Counted from the stretch's first letter, positions 1-6,614 are shown. The stretch: DNA of 18,713 bases from Candidatus Eiseniibacteriota bacterium (GCA_023132135.1 JAGLYR010000183.1:1-18713); one strand, 5' to 3'. Numbers and translations are program-made. The notes: a model not told the origin generated them from the sequence alone.

Positions 1-638
1 TTGCCGCGGCTGTGCCGGGACCTGAGAGACTTGGCGAGCTCTTCGATGTCGCAAGCCACCTCGGGGATGAGGATGGCGTCGGCGCCTCCGGCAATGCCTG
101 AGTAGACGGCAATCCAGCCTGTGTGGCGGCCCATGACCTCGATGACCATGATTCGGTGGTGGGATTCTGCCGTTGTATGGAGCCGGTCAATTGCATCGGT
201 GGCAATTGAGACGGCGGTGTCGAACCCGAAGGTGAAGTCGGTGCCGGCGATGTCGTTGTCAATAGTCTTGGGGATCCCGATGGCCTTGATTCCGGATTTG
301 TGCATCCTGTGGGCTACGCTCAGAGTGTCCTCGCCCCCGATAGCCACGATGAGGTCCAGATCCCACTTCTTCATGTTATCTTTGATCTTGAGTTGGGAAT
401 CCGGGTCCTTGAACGGATTGGTCCGGGAAGTGCCAAGGATGGTTCCACCGCGGGGGAGGATACCACTCACGGCGTAGAGCCCGAGGGGTTCGACCCAGCC
501 TTCGACGAGACCCTTCCAGCCCTTCTTGATGCCCATAGTCTCCGATCCATACTTGTCGATGGACCGCCGAACGACCCCCCGGATGGCCGCGTTCAGCCCG
601 GGACAGTCACCTCCACCGGTCAGGATACCAATTCTCAT
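1..638 (-). CDS. pfp: Pyrophosphate-dependent 6-phosphofructokinase, N-terminal part (runs off window)
   Basis: Phosphorylates fructose 6-phosphate to the 1,6-bisphosphate in glycolysis. The first 212 residues are in the window and the 3' end lies beyond base 1. Seen: the N-terminal nucleotide/PPi loop ILTGGGDCPGLNAAIRG (5-21), GGEDT (101-105), PKTIDNDI (123-130) with the expected catalytic base Asp127, and MGRHTGW (169-175). Numbering matches E. coli PfkA almost exactly. Residue 104 is Asp and residue 124 is Lys; ATP-using enzymes have Gly at both, and Asp104/Lys124 is the known signature of PPi-dependent enzymes (Amycolatopsis type). The ATG at 636-638 follows GGAGCGGAG, and the reading is continuous. 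It is divergently transcribed from the glycosyltransferase gene. The cofactor call rests on these two residues; an ATP enzyme is unlikely but not excluded. Confidence 0.93.
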   Translation of the reverse strand, partial: MRIGILTGGGDCPGLNAAIRGVVRRSIDKYGSETMGIKKGWKGLVEGWVEPLGLYAVSGILPRGGTILGTSRTNPFKDPDSQLKIKDNMKKWDLDLIVAIGGEDTLSVAHRMHKSGIKAIGIPKTIDNDIAGTDFTFGFDTAVSIATDAIDRLHTTAESHHRIMVIEVMGRHTGWIAVYSGIAGGADAILIPEVACDIEELAKSLRSRHSRG

Positions 639-699
639 AACCTTATCTCCGCTCCTTTGCAGAGGCCGACACAACGAATGCACGAAACCCAAGGTACTC

Positions 700-726
700 A
701 ATATATCAGCCGGGTGCTGAAAGCAA
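700..726 (-). promoter_or_regulatory. Possible extended -10 promoter for the phosphofructokinase gene
   Basis: On the minus strand, TATATT (700-705) is preceded by TGA (706-708), which makes an extended -10. A weak TTGCTT lies at 721-726 with only 15 bp between. It sits about 60 bases upstream of the start codon at 638. The spacing is short, so the -35 is doubtful and the extended -10 is the better part of the evidence. Confidence 0.4.
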
Positions 727-757
727 GCTATTCTTCGATTCCGGCCTTTGGAGGTTG

Positions 758-787
758 TTGACAACACGAACCGCCCGAACCTATAGT
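758..787 (+). promoter_or_regulatory. Sigma70-type promoter overlapping the 5' end of the glycosyltransferase gene
   Basis: TTGACA (758-763), an 18-bp spacer, then TATAGT (782-787). A start 6-7 bases after the -10 falls at 793-794, which is the ATG of the glycosyltransferase gene, so the transcript would have little or no leader. Confidence 0.65.
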
Positions 788-793
788 CCCGAC

Positions 794-1843
794 ATGGCAA
801 CCGTCGAGAACCGTAGCGGGGGAGCCGGGGTCCATAATCCGGATAGCGACGAATCCCAGCCGGCGTCCCGGATCCCGGAGCGGATCCTGGTGCTAGTTCC
901 CAACAAGCCTTTCCTGGGCGCGCAGCTGGTTCAGCTCCCGTTCCTCTCGGAGCTGCGGTCCCGGTATCCCCAGAGCCGAATCACCCTGGCCTTGCCGTTT
1001 TCCGGCGGATCCATCTTCGAGGAATTCCGGTTCCAGAATGAACTGGTGGGTGGATACATGGAAACGACGCGCCGGACACTGCAATTCCTGGTGCGGTGTG
1101 CCGCCCATAGACACGACTGCGTCTACTCCCTTCGCGCGCGTTCGGCCCGGACCGGGTTGGCAGCCCTCGTGACCGGGGCCAGGCGGCGCATTGGATTCGG
1201 AGTTCCGGGCAACAGGTTTTTCTTCAACGAGATCGTGGGTCCCAGGGAAGACGCCTACCTTGCCCTGAAGTACATGGATCTCCTGGAGGGCGGACGACAG
1301 CGCGTGACCCTGCCGCGAGTGGACCTGTGGACAACCGAGATCGCGCTGAGTGTGACCGCACTCTTTGTGGAAAGGGGAATTCACTCCCCTTGTGTGGGGA
1401 TTGTTGCAGGAGCAGGGGGGCGGAAGAAGAGGTGGCCCATCCCCAGATTTCTGGCCCTCGAGAAAGAAATCCGGGACAGGTTCCCGGAAGTCACTGTGCT
1501 GTATTTCCTGTCGCGGGGCGAGGCCGAGGGTGAGATCGGAGAATCTCTCGCGCAGGTCGACCCGCGCCACAAGTTCTGTCTTGAGGATCTACGGTCTCTT
1601 GCCTGCGCTCTGTCGAGATGCACAGTCCTCGTCTCATCGGACTGCGGGCCGGCGCATTTCGGACATCTTCTTGGTATGCCGCAAGTTACGCTCTTCGATG
1701 GAGATGGCCGGCCGGGCGAATGGTTCCTGGCCAGGGACGGCGCGGTCCGCGTGGTAGCTGAGGGTGGACAGCCGATTTCCAGCATCGAAGTGGAAGAGGT
1801 TGTCGAGGTGGTCTGCCGGACTGTGGGGTTCGGTCTCCGGTAG
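794..1843 (+). CDS. Glycosyltransferase family 9 (heptosyltransferase-like)
   Basis: Likely transfers a sugar from a nucleotide donor during lipopolysaccharide core or other envelope glycan synthesis on the inner face of the membrane. The 349-residue protein has the two-lobed family layout. An N-terminal Rossmann strand (ILVLVPN, 31-37) leads into a P-x-L-x-E-L-R-x-R-Y-P helix. The C-terminal lobe has AGAGGRKKRWP (205-215) and SDCGPAHFGHLLGMPQVTLF (282-301), which is the GT9 donor-site pattern. The frame is open from 755 (TTG), but GGAGG abuts that TTG and a good promoter overlaps the region, so I chose ATG 794; GTG 890 after a GGAG is a weaker alternative that would cut into the first strand. 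The first 29 residues are polar and not part of the fold. Acceptor and donor cannot be named from sequence. Confidence 0.85.
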   Translation: MATVENRSGGAGVHNPDSDESQPASRIPERILVLVPNKPFLGAQLVQLPFLSELRSRYPQSRITLALPFSGGSIFEEFRFQNELVGGYMETTRRTLQFLVRCAAHRHDCVYSLRARSARTGLAALVTGARRRIGFGVPGNRFFFNEIVGPREDAYLALKYMDLLEGGRQRVTLPRVDLWTTEIALSVTALFVERGIHSPCVGIVAGAGGRKKRWPIPRFLALEKEIRDRFPEVTVLYFLSRGEAEGEIGESLAQVDPRHKFCLEDLRSLACALSRCTVLVSSDCGPAHFGHLLGMPQVTLFDGDGRPGEWFLARDGAVRVVAEGGQPISSIEVEEVVEVVCRTVGFGLR

Positions 1844-1912
1844 GTGCGGGAGGGGATTGGATCCGGATCTTATCAATTCTGGCAGAGAGGAGAAGAACCT
1901 TCGGGAAATTTG

Positions 1913-1940
1913 TTGACAAATGGGGTGGCGTTCTTGTAGT
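1913..1940 (+). promoter_or_regulatory. Promoter of the histone gene
   Basis: TTGACA (1913-1918), 16 bp, TGTAGT (1935-1940). The -35 is perfect and the -10 has four of six consensus bases. Predicted start near 1947 gives a leader of about 60 bases before the ATG at 2006. The same TTGTTGACAA context surrounds the -35 of the glycosyltransferase promoter. Confidence 0.6.
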
Positions 1941-2005
1941 GGTCATAGTGCCAGTGTGTCGCAGGAATTCTATACGGATGGGGAATCTAGCACAAGGAGG
2001 ATGGA

Positions 2006-2176
2006 ATGGCTGATCTGATCATCTCCAAGACCAAGACTAAGGAAGCGGTCAGGAAGTGCAACGTCGCCGGTGAGTTCTACGGCGCGCTGGACAAGAGAGT
2101 GAAGGAAATTATCGCGGCGGCGGAGAAGAGGGCCATGGCCAATGGCCGGAAGACGGTGAAGGCCCAGGACCTGTAG
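2006..2176 (+). CDS. Bacterial single-domain histone-fold protein (Bd0055-like)
   Basis: Small DNA-binding chromatin protein, 56 residues. The sequence fits one helix-strap-helix histone fold: helix 1 about 9-17 (rich in Lys), a loop NVAGEF at 19-24, a long central helix about 23-45 (FYGALDKRVKEIIAAAEKR), then the loop and start of helix 3, NGRKTVKAQDL (46-56). The RKTVKA(Q/E)D ending is the loop-2/helix-3 signature of archaeal histones such as HMfB (RKTIKAED), but this protein stops right after it, as in the short bacterial histones typified by Bdellovibrio Bd0055. Eleven Lys/Arg give a basic protein. AAGGAGG (1994-2000) sits five bases before the ATG, close to an ideal ribosome site; the ATG at 2001 reads into a stop after five codons. 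It has its own promoter and a perfect terminator and stands alone. DNA binding, abundance and oligomer form are inferred from the family. Confidence 0.85.
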   Translation: MADLIISKTKTKEAVRKCNVAGEFYGALDKRVKEIIAAAEKRAMANGRKTVKAQDL

Positions 2177-2193
2177 GCTGCGCGGGCAAGCTT

Positions 2194-2234
2194 CGAAAGG
2201 CATGGCATCCCCACCGGGGATGCCATGCCTTTCG
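2194..2234. terminator. Perfect 19-bp inverted repeat, bidirectional terminator
   Basis: Arms CGAAAGGCATGGCATCCCC (2194-2212) and its exact complement (2216-2234) enclose a 3-base loop, ACC. Each strand reads the stem followed by TTTCG. It lies 18 bases past the histone stop codon and 15 bases past the end of the convergent aminopeptidase gene, so it can end both transcripts. Confidence 0.88.
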
Positions 2235-2248
2235 TTTGCGGTGTTCTC

Positions 2249-3205
2249 CTACACGACGATCTCGCCGTCTCGCATCACGGCGTTGCCGTCTATGAGGAGG
2301 GTGGGCTTGAGGAGAATGCCGTCAAGGTGGGACTCCACCGATACGGTCCCGCCCATGGACTTGTTGTCTCCAATGGCCACATGGACCGTCCCGATGACCT
2401 TCTCGTCCTCCAGGATATTTCCTGTGAGGATTGCTTTCTCATTGGCCCCGATGCCGAGCTCCGCAATATTGCGGGCCGGTTTGCCGAGAGGTTTGATGAG
2501 TTCTTCCAGTTTGCGGGCGGCCTCGCCCCCCGCGAGTTCCACGGCGTAGCCTTCCTTGACCGTCACACGGATTGGCTCAGAGCGGATCACTCCCACCCCT
2601 GCCATGGCGCCGTCAATCACCAGGGTTCCTTCAGTTTCTCCCTCGAGCGGTGCCAGGTAGGCTTCCCCGGCGGGGAGGTTTGTCGACTCGCCCCGCTTGT
2701 GGACGATTCCCGTGTCCGCATATCCCTCCCGCCCCCTGATCAGAAAGCGGAGGTCCGTGCCGCCCGGAGTTGTGAGATGGGCTTCGGAACCGGCAGTGAG
2801 AATGCCGGCCATCTTCTCACTGCGTCGCCGGATGCCGTCGTAGTCGGCATTCAGGGTTCGCTCCATCATGTCCACTGTTACCCCGGGGAGCGTTGCGATC
2901 CTCGCGCCCGAGTTGCACGCGTTCTTCCTCGCCTGGGTGTGGGTCAGGGACATGGACGTCGGGCACAGGATGACGTCGAAGGTTCTCATGAACTCCGCGA
3001 CCCCGGGGGGAGGTTCCTGGCCGTTTCGGTCCCGGGGGATGATCTCGAGAAGCGTGGCTTCCGAGCGGAGCCATCGCGCTGCCTCCCAGAGGGCATACCC
3101 GACCTCCCGGCAGGGTTCATCCGTGATGACCAGGCACGTCTCTCCCGACTTGAGCCCCATGCACTTTTCGACAGCAATCCCGGCTGCGTCCTCCAGCGAC
3201 GGCAT
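2249..3205 (-). CDS. M29-like (aminopeptidase T) metallo-aminopeptidase family protein
   Basis: Predicted cytoplasmic metal-dependent aminopeptidase of the COG2309 group, 318 residues. Conserved parts seen: NLPAGEAYLAP (176-186), AELGIGANEKA (248-258), EDEKVIGTVHVAIGDN (266-281) and HLDGI (293-297). These supply the Glu, Glu, His and His-x-Asp residues that bind the two metals in the M29 family. It is shorter than Thermus AmpT (about 408), as is usual for the shorter branch of this family. The frame stays open to 3361, but ATG 3205 lies after AGGAG and only two bases after the stop of the PqqD-like gene, so the two are co-transcribed and probably coupled. Substrate is unknown; related proteins include non-peptidase ring-cleaving dioxygenases, so enzymatic activity is less certain than family. 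Confidence 0.8.
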   Translation of the reverse strand: MPSLEDAAGIAVEKCMGLKSGETCLVITDEPCREVGYALWEAARWLRSEATLLEIIPRDRNGQEPPPGVAEFMRTFDVILCPTSMSLTHTQARKNACNSGARIATLPGVTVDMMERTLNADYDGIRRRSEKMAGILTAGSEAHLTTPGGTDLRFLIRGREGYADTGIVHKRGESTNLPAGEAYLAPLEGETEGTLVIDGAMAGVGVIRSEPIRVTVKEGYAVELAGGEAARKLEELIKPLGKPARNIAELGIGANEKAILTGNILEDEKVIGTVHVAIGDNKSMGGTVSVESHLDGILLKPTLLIDGNAVMRDGEIVV

Positions 3206-3207
3206 GT

Positions 3208-3549
3208 CTAGTCCCTTCTCCTGTTGGGGAGACGAATGCATCGTCCGCGGTCCAGCCGCTGGGCAAACCCGGCAACCCTCTGCTCGGCGGGCTCGATTTC
3301 GTCGCCGAACTTGTCCCGCAGTATACGAGCGATCTCCCGGATGGTCCTGGACCCATCGCACAGATTCCAGACTTCAGTACCAAACGAGTCCAGGCGGACT
3401 TTGTAGCAGGGGTTGGTCAGTCGTTTTGTAATCCAGTTGCCGAGGGGGCCGTCGAACCGGGGTACGAGGACTATGACCTTCTCGTCTTCCACCAGGAAAT
3501 CCCGATTCCGAAACGGGATCCGGTCAAGAATGTTGATTTTCTCACCCAC
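3208..3549 (-). CDS. Stand-alone PqqD-like protein
   Basis: PqqD-type domains are small winged-helix carriers that bind the leader part of peptides about to be modified; the 113-residue protein here is a lone domain. The recognisable core is YKVRLDSFGTEVWNLCDGSRT (49-69), followed by IREIARILRDKFG (70-82) and a C-terminal helix ending at about 107. The N-terminal part (VPRFDGPLGNWITKRL, 29-44) is also common in stand-alone PqqD proteins. It starts with GTG at 3549, five bases after GGGAGG. Its TAG ends two bases before the aminopeptidase start. No radical SAM/SPASM enzyme or precursor peptide is adjacent, so a role in peptide modification cannot be claimed; it may be an adaptor for the peptidase downstream. 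Confidence 0.75.
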   Translation of the reverse strand: MGEKINILDRIPFRNRDFLVEDEKVIVLVPRFDGPLGNWITKRLTNPCYKVRLDSFGTEVWNLCDGSRTIREIARILRDKFGDEIEPAEQRVAGFAQRLDRGRCIRLPNRRRD

Positions 3550-3637
3550 GATGCCTCCCGCTTTTGTGGTCAGAGAAACTGCGGAGAGTACTCTACCACA
3601 ATGCGAACGAAAGCATCTACAGATTCCGCATCCGGCC

Positions 3638-3667
3638 TTGACATCCCCCTCCCGCCGACTCTATCAT
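3638..3667 (+). promoter_or_regulatory. Promoter of the arginine decarboxylase-agmatinase operon
   Basis: TTGACA (3638-3643), an 18-bp spacer and TATCAT (3662-3667). The expected start near 3674 leaves about 29 bases before the GTG at 3703, with AAGGAGGG at 3689-3695. Confidence 0.7.
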
Positions 3668-3702
3668 TCCTGACCCGCGTTTTTCGCCAAGGAGGGAAAT
3701 CA

Positions 3703-4293
3703 GTGTCGGCTGTTGCAAAGGGCAGTGGAGCCGGGAACGTCGGGACGTATGTCCCGTCACAGGCGTTTCTGACTCGAGGTGCAGGCAAACACAAGGAGAA
3801 GCTGGCCAGTTTCGAGGTTGCTCTGCGCAATGCGGGCATCGCCAGCGTGAACCTGGTCCGGGTGTCCAGCATTTTCCCTCCCCACTGCAAGCTGATCTCA
3901 AGAGAGAGAGGCCTTGCCCAGCTCAAGCCCGGCCAGATCGTACACGCGGTGATCAGCGAGAACGCCGCCAACGAACCCCACCGGCTCATGGCCGCGGCCA
4001 TCGGGGTCGCGATCCCCCGTGATCGTTCCAGGTACGGATATCTCTCAGAACACCACAGTTTTGGAGAAGCAGACGATAGAGCGGGGGAGTACGCGGAGGA
4101 TCTGGCCGCCCATATGCTGGCCACGATCCTGGGGATCACGAAGTTCGATCTCGACAAGAGCTATGTTGAGGAGAAGGACATCTGGCGTCTATCGGGCCAG
4201 ATTGTGAAAACCCGGAACGCGGTGCAGTCGGCCGTGTCGGACAAGAATGGGCTCTGGACAACAGTGCTGGCCGCAGTAATCCTTCTCCCATAG
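3703..4293 (+). CDS. pdaD: Pyruvoyl-dependent arginine decarboxylase
   Basis: Converts arginine to agmatine and CO2 with a self-made pyruvoyl group. The 196-residue proenzyme carries NLVRVSSIFPPHCK (50-63); family members cleave between the two serines (here Ser55-Ser56) to leave a pyruvoyl group on the second chain. YLSEHHSFGE (113-122) supplies the conserved Glu and the strand near the active site. Although the frame is open from 3601, GTG 3703 is preceded at the right distance by AAGGAGGG and fits the family's usual length; the upstream part carries the promoter. It is followed 28 bases later by agmatinase, making a two-step route to putrescine. This enzyme class was first described in archaea and is also found in several bacterial groups. 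Confidence 0.92.
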   Translation: MSAVAKGSGAGNVGTYVPSQAFLTRGAGKHKEKLASFEVALRNAGIASVNLVRVSSIFPPHCKLISRERGLAQLKPGQIVHAVISENAANEPHRLMAAAIGVAIPRDRSRYGYLSEHHSFGEADDRAGEYAEDLAAHMLATILGITKFDLDKSYVEEKDIWRLSGQIVKTRNAVQSAVSDKNGLWTTVLAAVILLP

Positions 4294-4311
4294 CCGGCAT
4301 TTCTCACCAGG
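4292..4311 (+). repeat. Copy 1 of a 20-base post-stop intergenic repeat
   Basis: AGCCGGCATTTCTCACCAGG begins inside the TAG stop of the decarboxylase gene. A second copy at 16443-16462 differs at one base. Here its last bases form part of the agmatinase ribosome site. Confidence 0.7.
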
Positions 4312-4321
4312 AGGTTCGAGA

Positions 4322-5206
4322 TTGAGCCCCCCCCTTTTTTCACCACCCTATGGATTCCTGGGACTGGAGCCCGAGCGGTCTCGGCTTGAGACTTCCCGTT
4401 TCGTTGTACTCCCGGTTCCCTATGAACAGACGACGACCTTTGGGGGAGGAACCCGGTCCGGCCCCGAGGCTATCCTGCGGGCTTCCCGGGAGGTGGAACT
4501 CTGGGACGATGAACTGGGGGCTGAGCCGGCGGAGATGGGCATCCATACCCGGCCGGCCCTGGAGCCCAGCGCCTCCGGCCCGGTCGAGATGGTGGACCGG
4601 ATCCGGCGAGCGGTCTGCGACCTGGACCACAATGGCAGAATCCCCGTTCTCCTGGGGGGGGAGCACACCGTTTCCGTCGGGGCCGTCCAGGCTATCGTCG
4701 ATAGGCGACCGGATCTGGTGGCTGTGGTTCTCGACGCCCACGCGGATCTCCGGAATGAGTACCAGGGTTCCCCTTTGAGCCACGCGTGCGCAGCCCGGCG
4801 GATTTCTGAGCAGTGCCCCATTGTTCAGATCGGAATCCGGAGCATGTCGAAGGAGGAATCGGGATTCGCGGGGGACGAAAGCGGGGGTTTCTTCTCGATG
4901 GGGAGAATCCGGTCGGATTCTGATTGGATGGGGGAGATGATTTCCCGGGTCAGCGGCAAACGCGTCTACCTCTCCATTGACCTCGATGTATTGGATCCCG
5001 GGATCATGCCTTCGGTGGGAACTCCCGAGCCCGGTGGACTCGGGTGGTACGAGATCACATTGATCACAGCCGAGATTGCGAAGAGCGCGGAGGTTGTGGC
5101 CTTTGACGTGGTTGAGCTGGCCCCGATTCCGGGACTCATCGCTCCGGATTTCCTCGCCGCCAGGCTCGTGTACAAAGTGATGGGCCAGATCGCAGGCGAG
5201 TTGTAG
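4322..5206 (+). CDS. speB: Agmatinase (ureohydrolase family)
   Basis: Hydrolyses agmatine to putrescine and urea using two manganese ions. The 294 residues contain all ligand motifs: GGEHTVS with His115, DAHADLR with Asp138, His140 and Asp142, and SIDLDVLDP with Asp220 and Asp222. The PSVGTPEPGG stretch (230-239) is typical of agmatinase and arginase. The start is TTG, seven bases after CCAGGAGG (4307-4314), with no in-frame ATG or GTG near the expected N terminus. Agmatinase rather than arginase or formimidoylglutamase is favoured because an arginine decarboxylase lies directly upstream. The ribosome site overlaps the end of a 20-base sequence that recurs 12 kb downstream. Confidence 0.9.
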   Translation: MSPPLFSPPYGFLGLEPERSRLETSRFVVLPVPYEQTTTFGGGTRSGPEAILRASREVELWDDELGAEPAEMGIHTRPALEPSASGPVEMVDRIRRAVCDLDHNGRIPVLLGGEHTVSVGAVQAIVDRRPDLVAVVLDAHADLRNEYQGSPLSHACAARRISEQCPIVQIGIRSMSKEESGFAGDESGGFFSMGRIRSDSDWMGEMISRVSGKRVYLSIDLDVLDPGIMPSVGTPEPGGLGWYEITLITAEIAKSAEVVAFDVVELAPIPGLIAPDFLAARLVYKVMGQIAGEL

Positions 5207-5215
5207 AAAAGAGCA

Positions 5216-5231
5216 CCACGGAGCCACGGAG
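5216..5231 (+). repeat. Two tandem copies of CCACGGAG
   Basis: Direct 8-base repeat (5216-5223, 5224-5231) ten bases after the agmatinase stop codon, in the gap before a GC-rich hairpin. Confidence 0.6.
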
Positions 5232-5240
5232 AAATGAGAG

Positions 5241-5264
5241 AGGGGCGGCGCGTGCGCCGCCCCT
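5241..5264. terminator. GC-rich hairpin between convergent genes
   Basis: AGGGGCGGCG (5241-5250) pairs perfectly with CGCCGCCCCT (5255-5264) around a CGTG loop. It lies between the ends of agmatinase (plus) and the barrel protein gene (minus). Neither strand has a real U-run after the stem, so its strength as a terminator is uncertain. Confidence 0.6.
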
Positions 5265-5305
5265 GCCTTGGTACTTCTTTCCGAATCAGATGTGTTGCTT
5301 TTCCA

Positions 5306-6454
5306 CTACCAGCCAACCTTCACTTGGCCGATGTAGACTCTCTGCTCGTCCTCTGTCAGAATAGCACTTTCCTCCGCCGGTAAGAAAGTGGCCACATCGA
5401 TCTTGAAGAAAAGCAGGTTCAGCCCTGCACCGTAGGTGACAGCGCCGCGGAAAATACCGGTGCGGAATTTCAGCAGCACCATGTCCAGTTCGGCGCCGAC
5501 GTGGATCTGGTCGCCGAACTCGAGATTGTCCACCTGGTTGAGGAAATCCTCAATATCGGCCGTAAGTAACAATCTTGGCATCGGCTGCCAGGAAGCACCA
5601 ACGACGAGATTGCGGTAGAAGTTATCGGATTCCTTGTTTTCCTCCGGGTGTTCAGCATCCGGCCCCGGGGTCTGTATCTTGCCGAGGATGTTGCGGAAGC
5701 TGGCTCCCAGGGCGATGTTCCAGAACCCCGTTGGGTAGTAGGCGGCGAGGTCCACGGCCCACCCGTGGTAGGACTCAGGTTCTTCGGACATGGTGCTCAC
5801 GACCTCATCCAAGTCGGCGGGGTCGATCCGTAAGGATTTGGCCCGGCGGTTGATGTAGCGGAGTGTGATTCCAATGGCGAGAGGGTCGAAAGCCATACCT
5901 GCTGTCCCGATCTGGGCGACAACATCGGTGTGGAAACGCCCGTAGACCGGAGGGGCGAAGTCCGGGGTCTTGGGTGCGAATTCAAGGGCCGGACGCCGCA
6001 TGATCACCGTGGCCCGCGTGTCGGCGTAGAGGGCGGCGCCGAAGTTGCGCGTTGCGAAGCCGACAAGGGGCGCGGTCCGGAACCCAAGGCGTTTTCCGTA
6101 GAATTCCTCTGCGTCCTCGAGAAGAGCGTCGCGTTTCGTGTCATCCTGGTCCCAGCTCGTGTCCTCCCACTTCTCGAACGTCTCCTGGTGATCCTCGAGG
6201 AAATCGAAGAACTCGAGCGTTTTCCCGTTTGCCCCGAGATCAACATTCGGAACACTGAGGTCGAACGAGAAAGTACTCAGGAGGGCCGGGTTGTAGCTCC
6301 AGAGGCACCCTCGGCCCGGGACTGCAACCCCCGTGTTTCCCATTCCCAGCGCGCTCACATCCGCCCGGAAGGGTCCAGGCTGGTCCGCCGCCACAATACT
6401 CGGAATCAGAATGGCTACTGCCATCAGACTGAGGAACAAGCGAAACCTGCTCAT
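5306..6454 (-). CDS. Outer-membrane beta-barrel protein (TraF/PorV-like)
   Basis: Predicted outer-membrane protein of 382 residues. A signal peptide covers about residues 1-23 (basic MSRFR, then a hydrophobic stretch ending IVAA). The mature N terminus has SALGMGNTGVAV and SYNPALLS (34-60), the small-residue pattern seen in the FadL/PorV and TraF-like barrel families. The rest alternates short amphipathic strands with acidic loops (an Asp/Glu-rich loop at about 70-120) and ends in a strand closing with Trp, as outer-membrane proteins usually do for insertion by the BAM complex. ATG 6454 follows AGGAGG by seven bases; the open frame reaches 6577 but that part is leader. In FCB bacteria such barrels sometimes work in type IX secretion (PorV), which would fit the sorting domains nearby, but this is inference. 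Confidence 0.7.
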   Translation of the reverse strand: MSRFRLFLSLMAVAILIPSIVAADQPGPFRADVSALGMGNTGVAVPGRGCLWSYNPALLSTFSFDLSVPNVDLGANGKTLEFFDFLEDHQETFEKWEDTSWDQDDTKRDALLEDAEEFYGKRLGFRTAPLVGFATRNFGAALYADTRATVIMRRPALEFAPKTPDFAPPVYGRFHTDVVAQIGTAGMAFDPLAIGITLRYINRRAKSLRIDPADLDEVVSTMSEEPESYHGWAVDLAAYYPTGFWNIALGASFRNILGKIQTPGPDAEHPEENKESDNFYRNLVVGASWQPMPRLLLTADIEDFLNQVDNLEFGDQIHVGAELDMVLLKFRTGIFRGAVTYGAGLNLLFFKIDVATFLPAEESAILTEDEQRVYIGQVKVGW

Positions 6455-6471
6455 CTCCAACCTCCTGTCTC

Positions 6472-6554
6472 GGGGCATACGCCCCTCAACGAAGAACCCG
6501 ACGCGCTGAACGCCAGGCTCGTACCGCCTGGAGGACTTGGCTTCCAGGATGGAA
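6472..6554 (-). promoter_or_regulatory. Structured 5' leader of the barrel-protein gene
   Basis: Three small perfect hairpins lie between promoter and ribosome site (plus-strand positions): 6472-6485 (GGGGC/GCCCC, 4-base loop), 6513-6531 (CCAGGC/GCCTGG, 7-base loop) and 6542-6554 (TTCCA/TGGAA, 3-base loop). The first sits five bases from the AGGAGG ribosome site. I do not recognise it as a known riboswitch. Confidence 0.4.
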
Positions 6555-6585
6555 ACCTTTGTGTCCATTCCAAGCACGTGGTAGC

Positions 6586-6614
6586 ATCCTAAAAAAGCCG
6601 CGGATAGCTGTCAA
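6586..6614 (-). promoter_or_regulatory. Promoter of the barrel-protein gene
   Basis: On the minus strand TTGACA (6609-6614), a 17-bp spacer and TAGGAT (6586-6591). Transcription would begin near 6580, giving a leader of about 125 bases. Confidence 0.65.

Noticed and set aside
121-761. Plus-strand frames of 118 and 153 codons
   Set aside because: Antisense to the phosphofructokinase, whose motifs are unambiguous on the minus strand.
2001-2018. ATG at 2001 as the histone gene start
   Set aside because: It abuts the ribosome site and reads into TGA after five codons; ATG 2006 gives the histone fold.
2225-3211. 328-codon open frame on the plus strand
   Set aside because: Antisense to the M29-like gene; starts inside the terminator hairpin and has no family signature.
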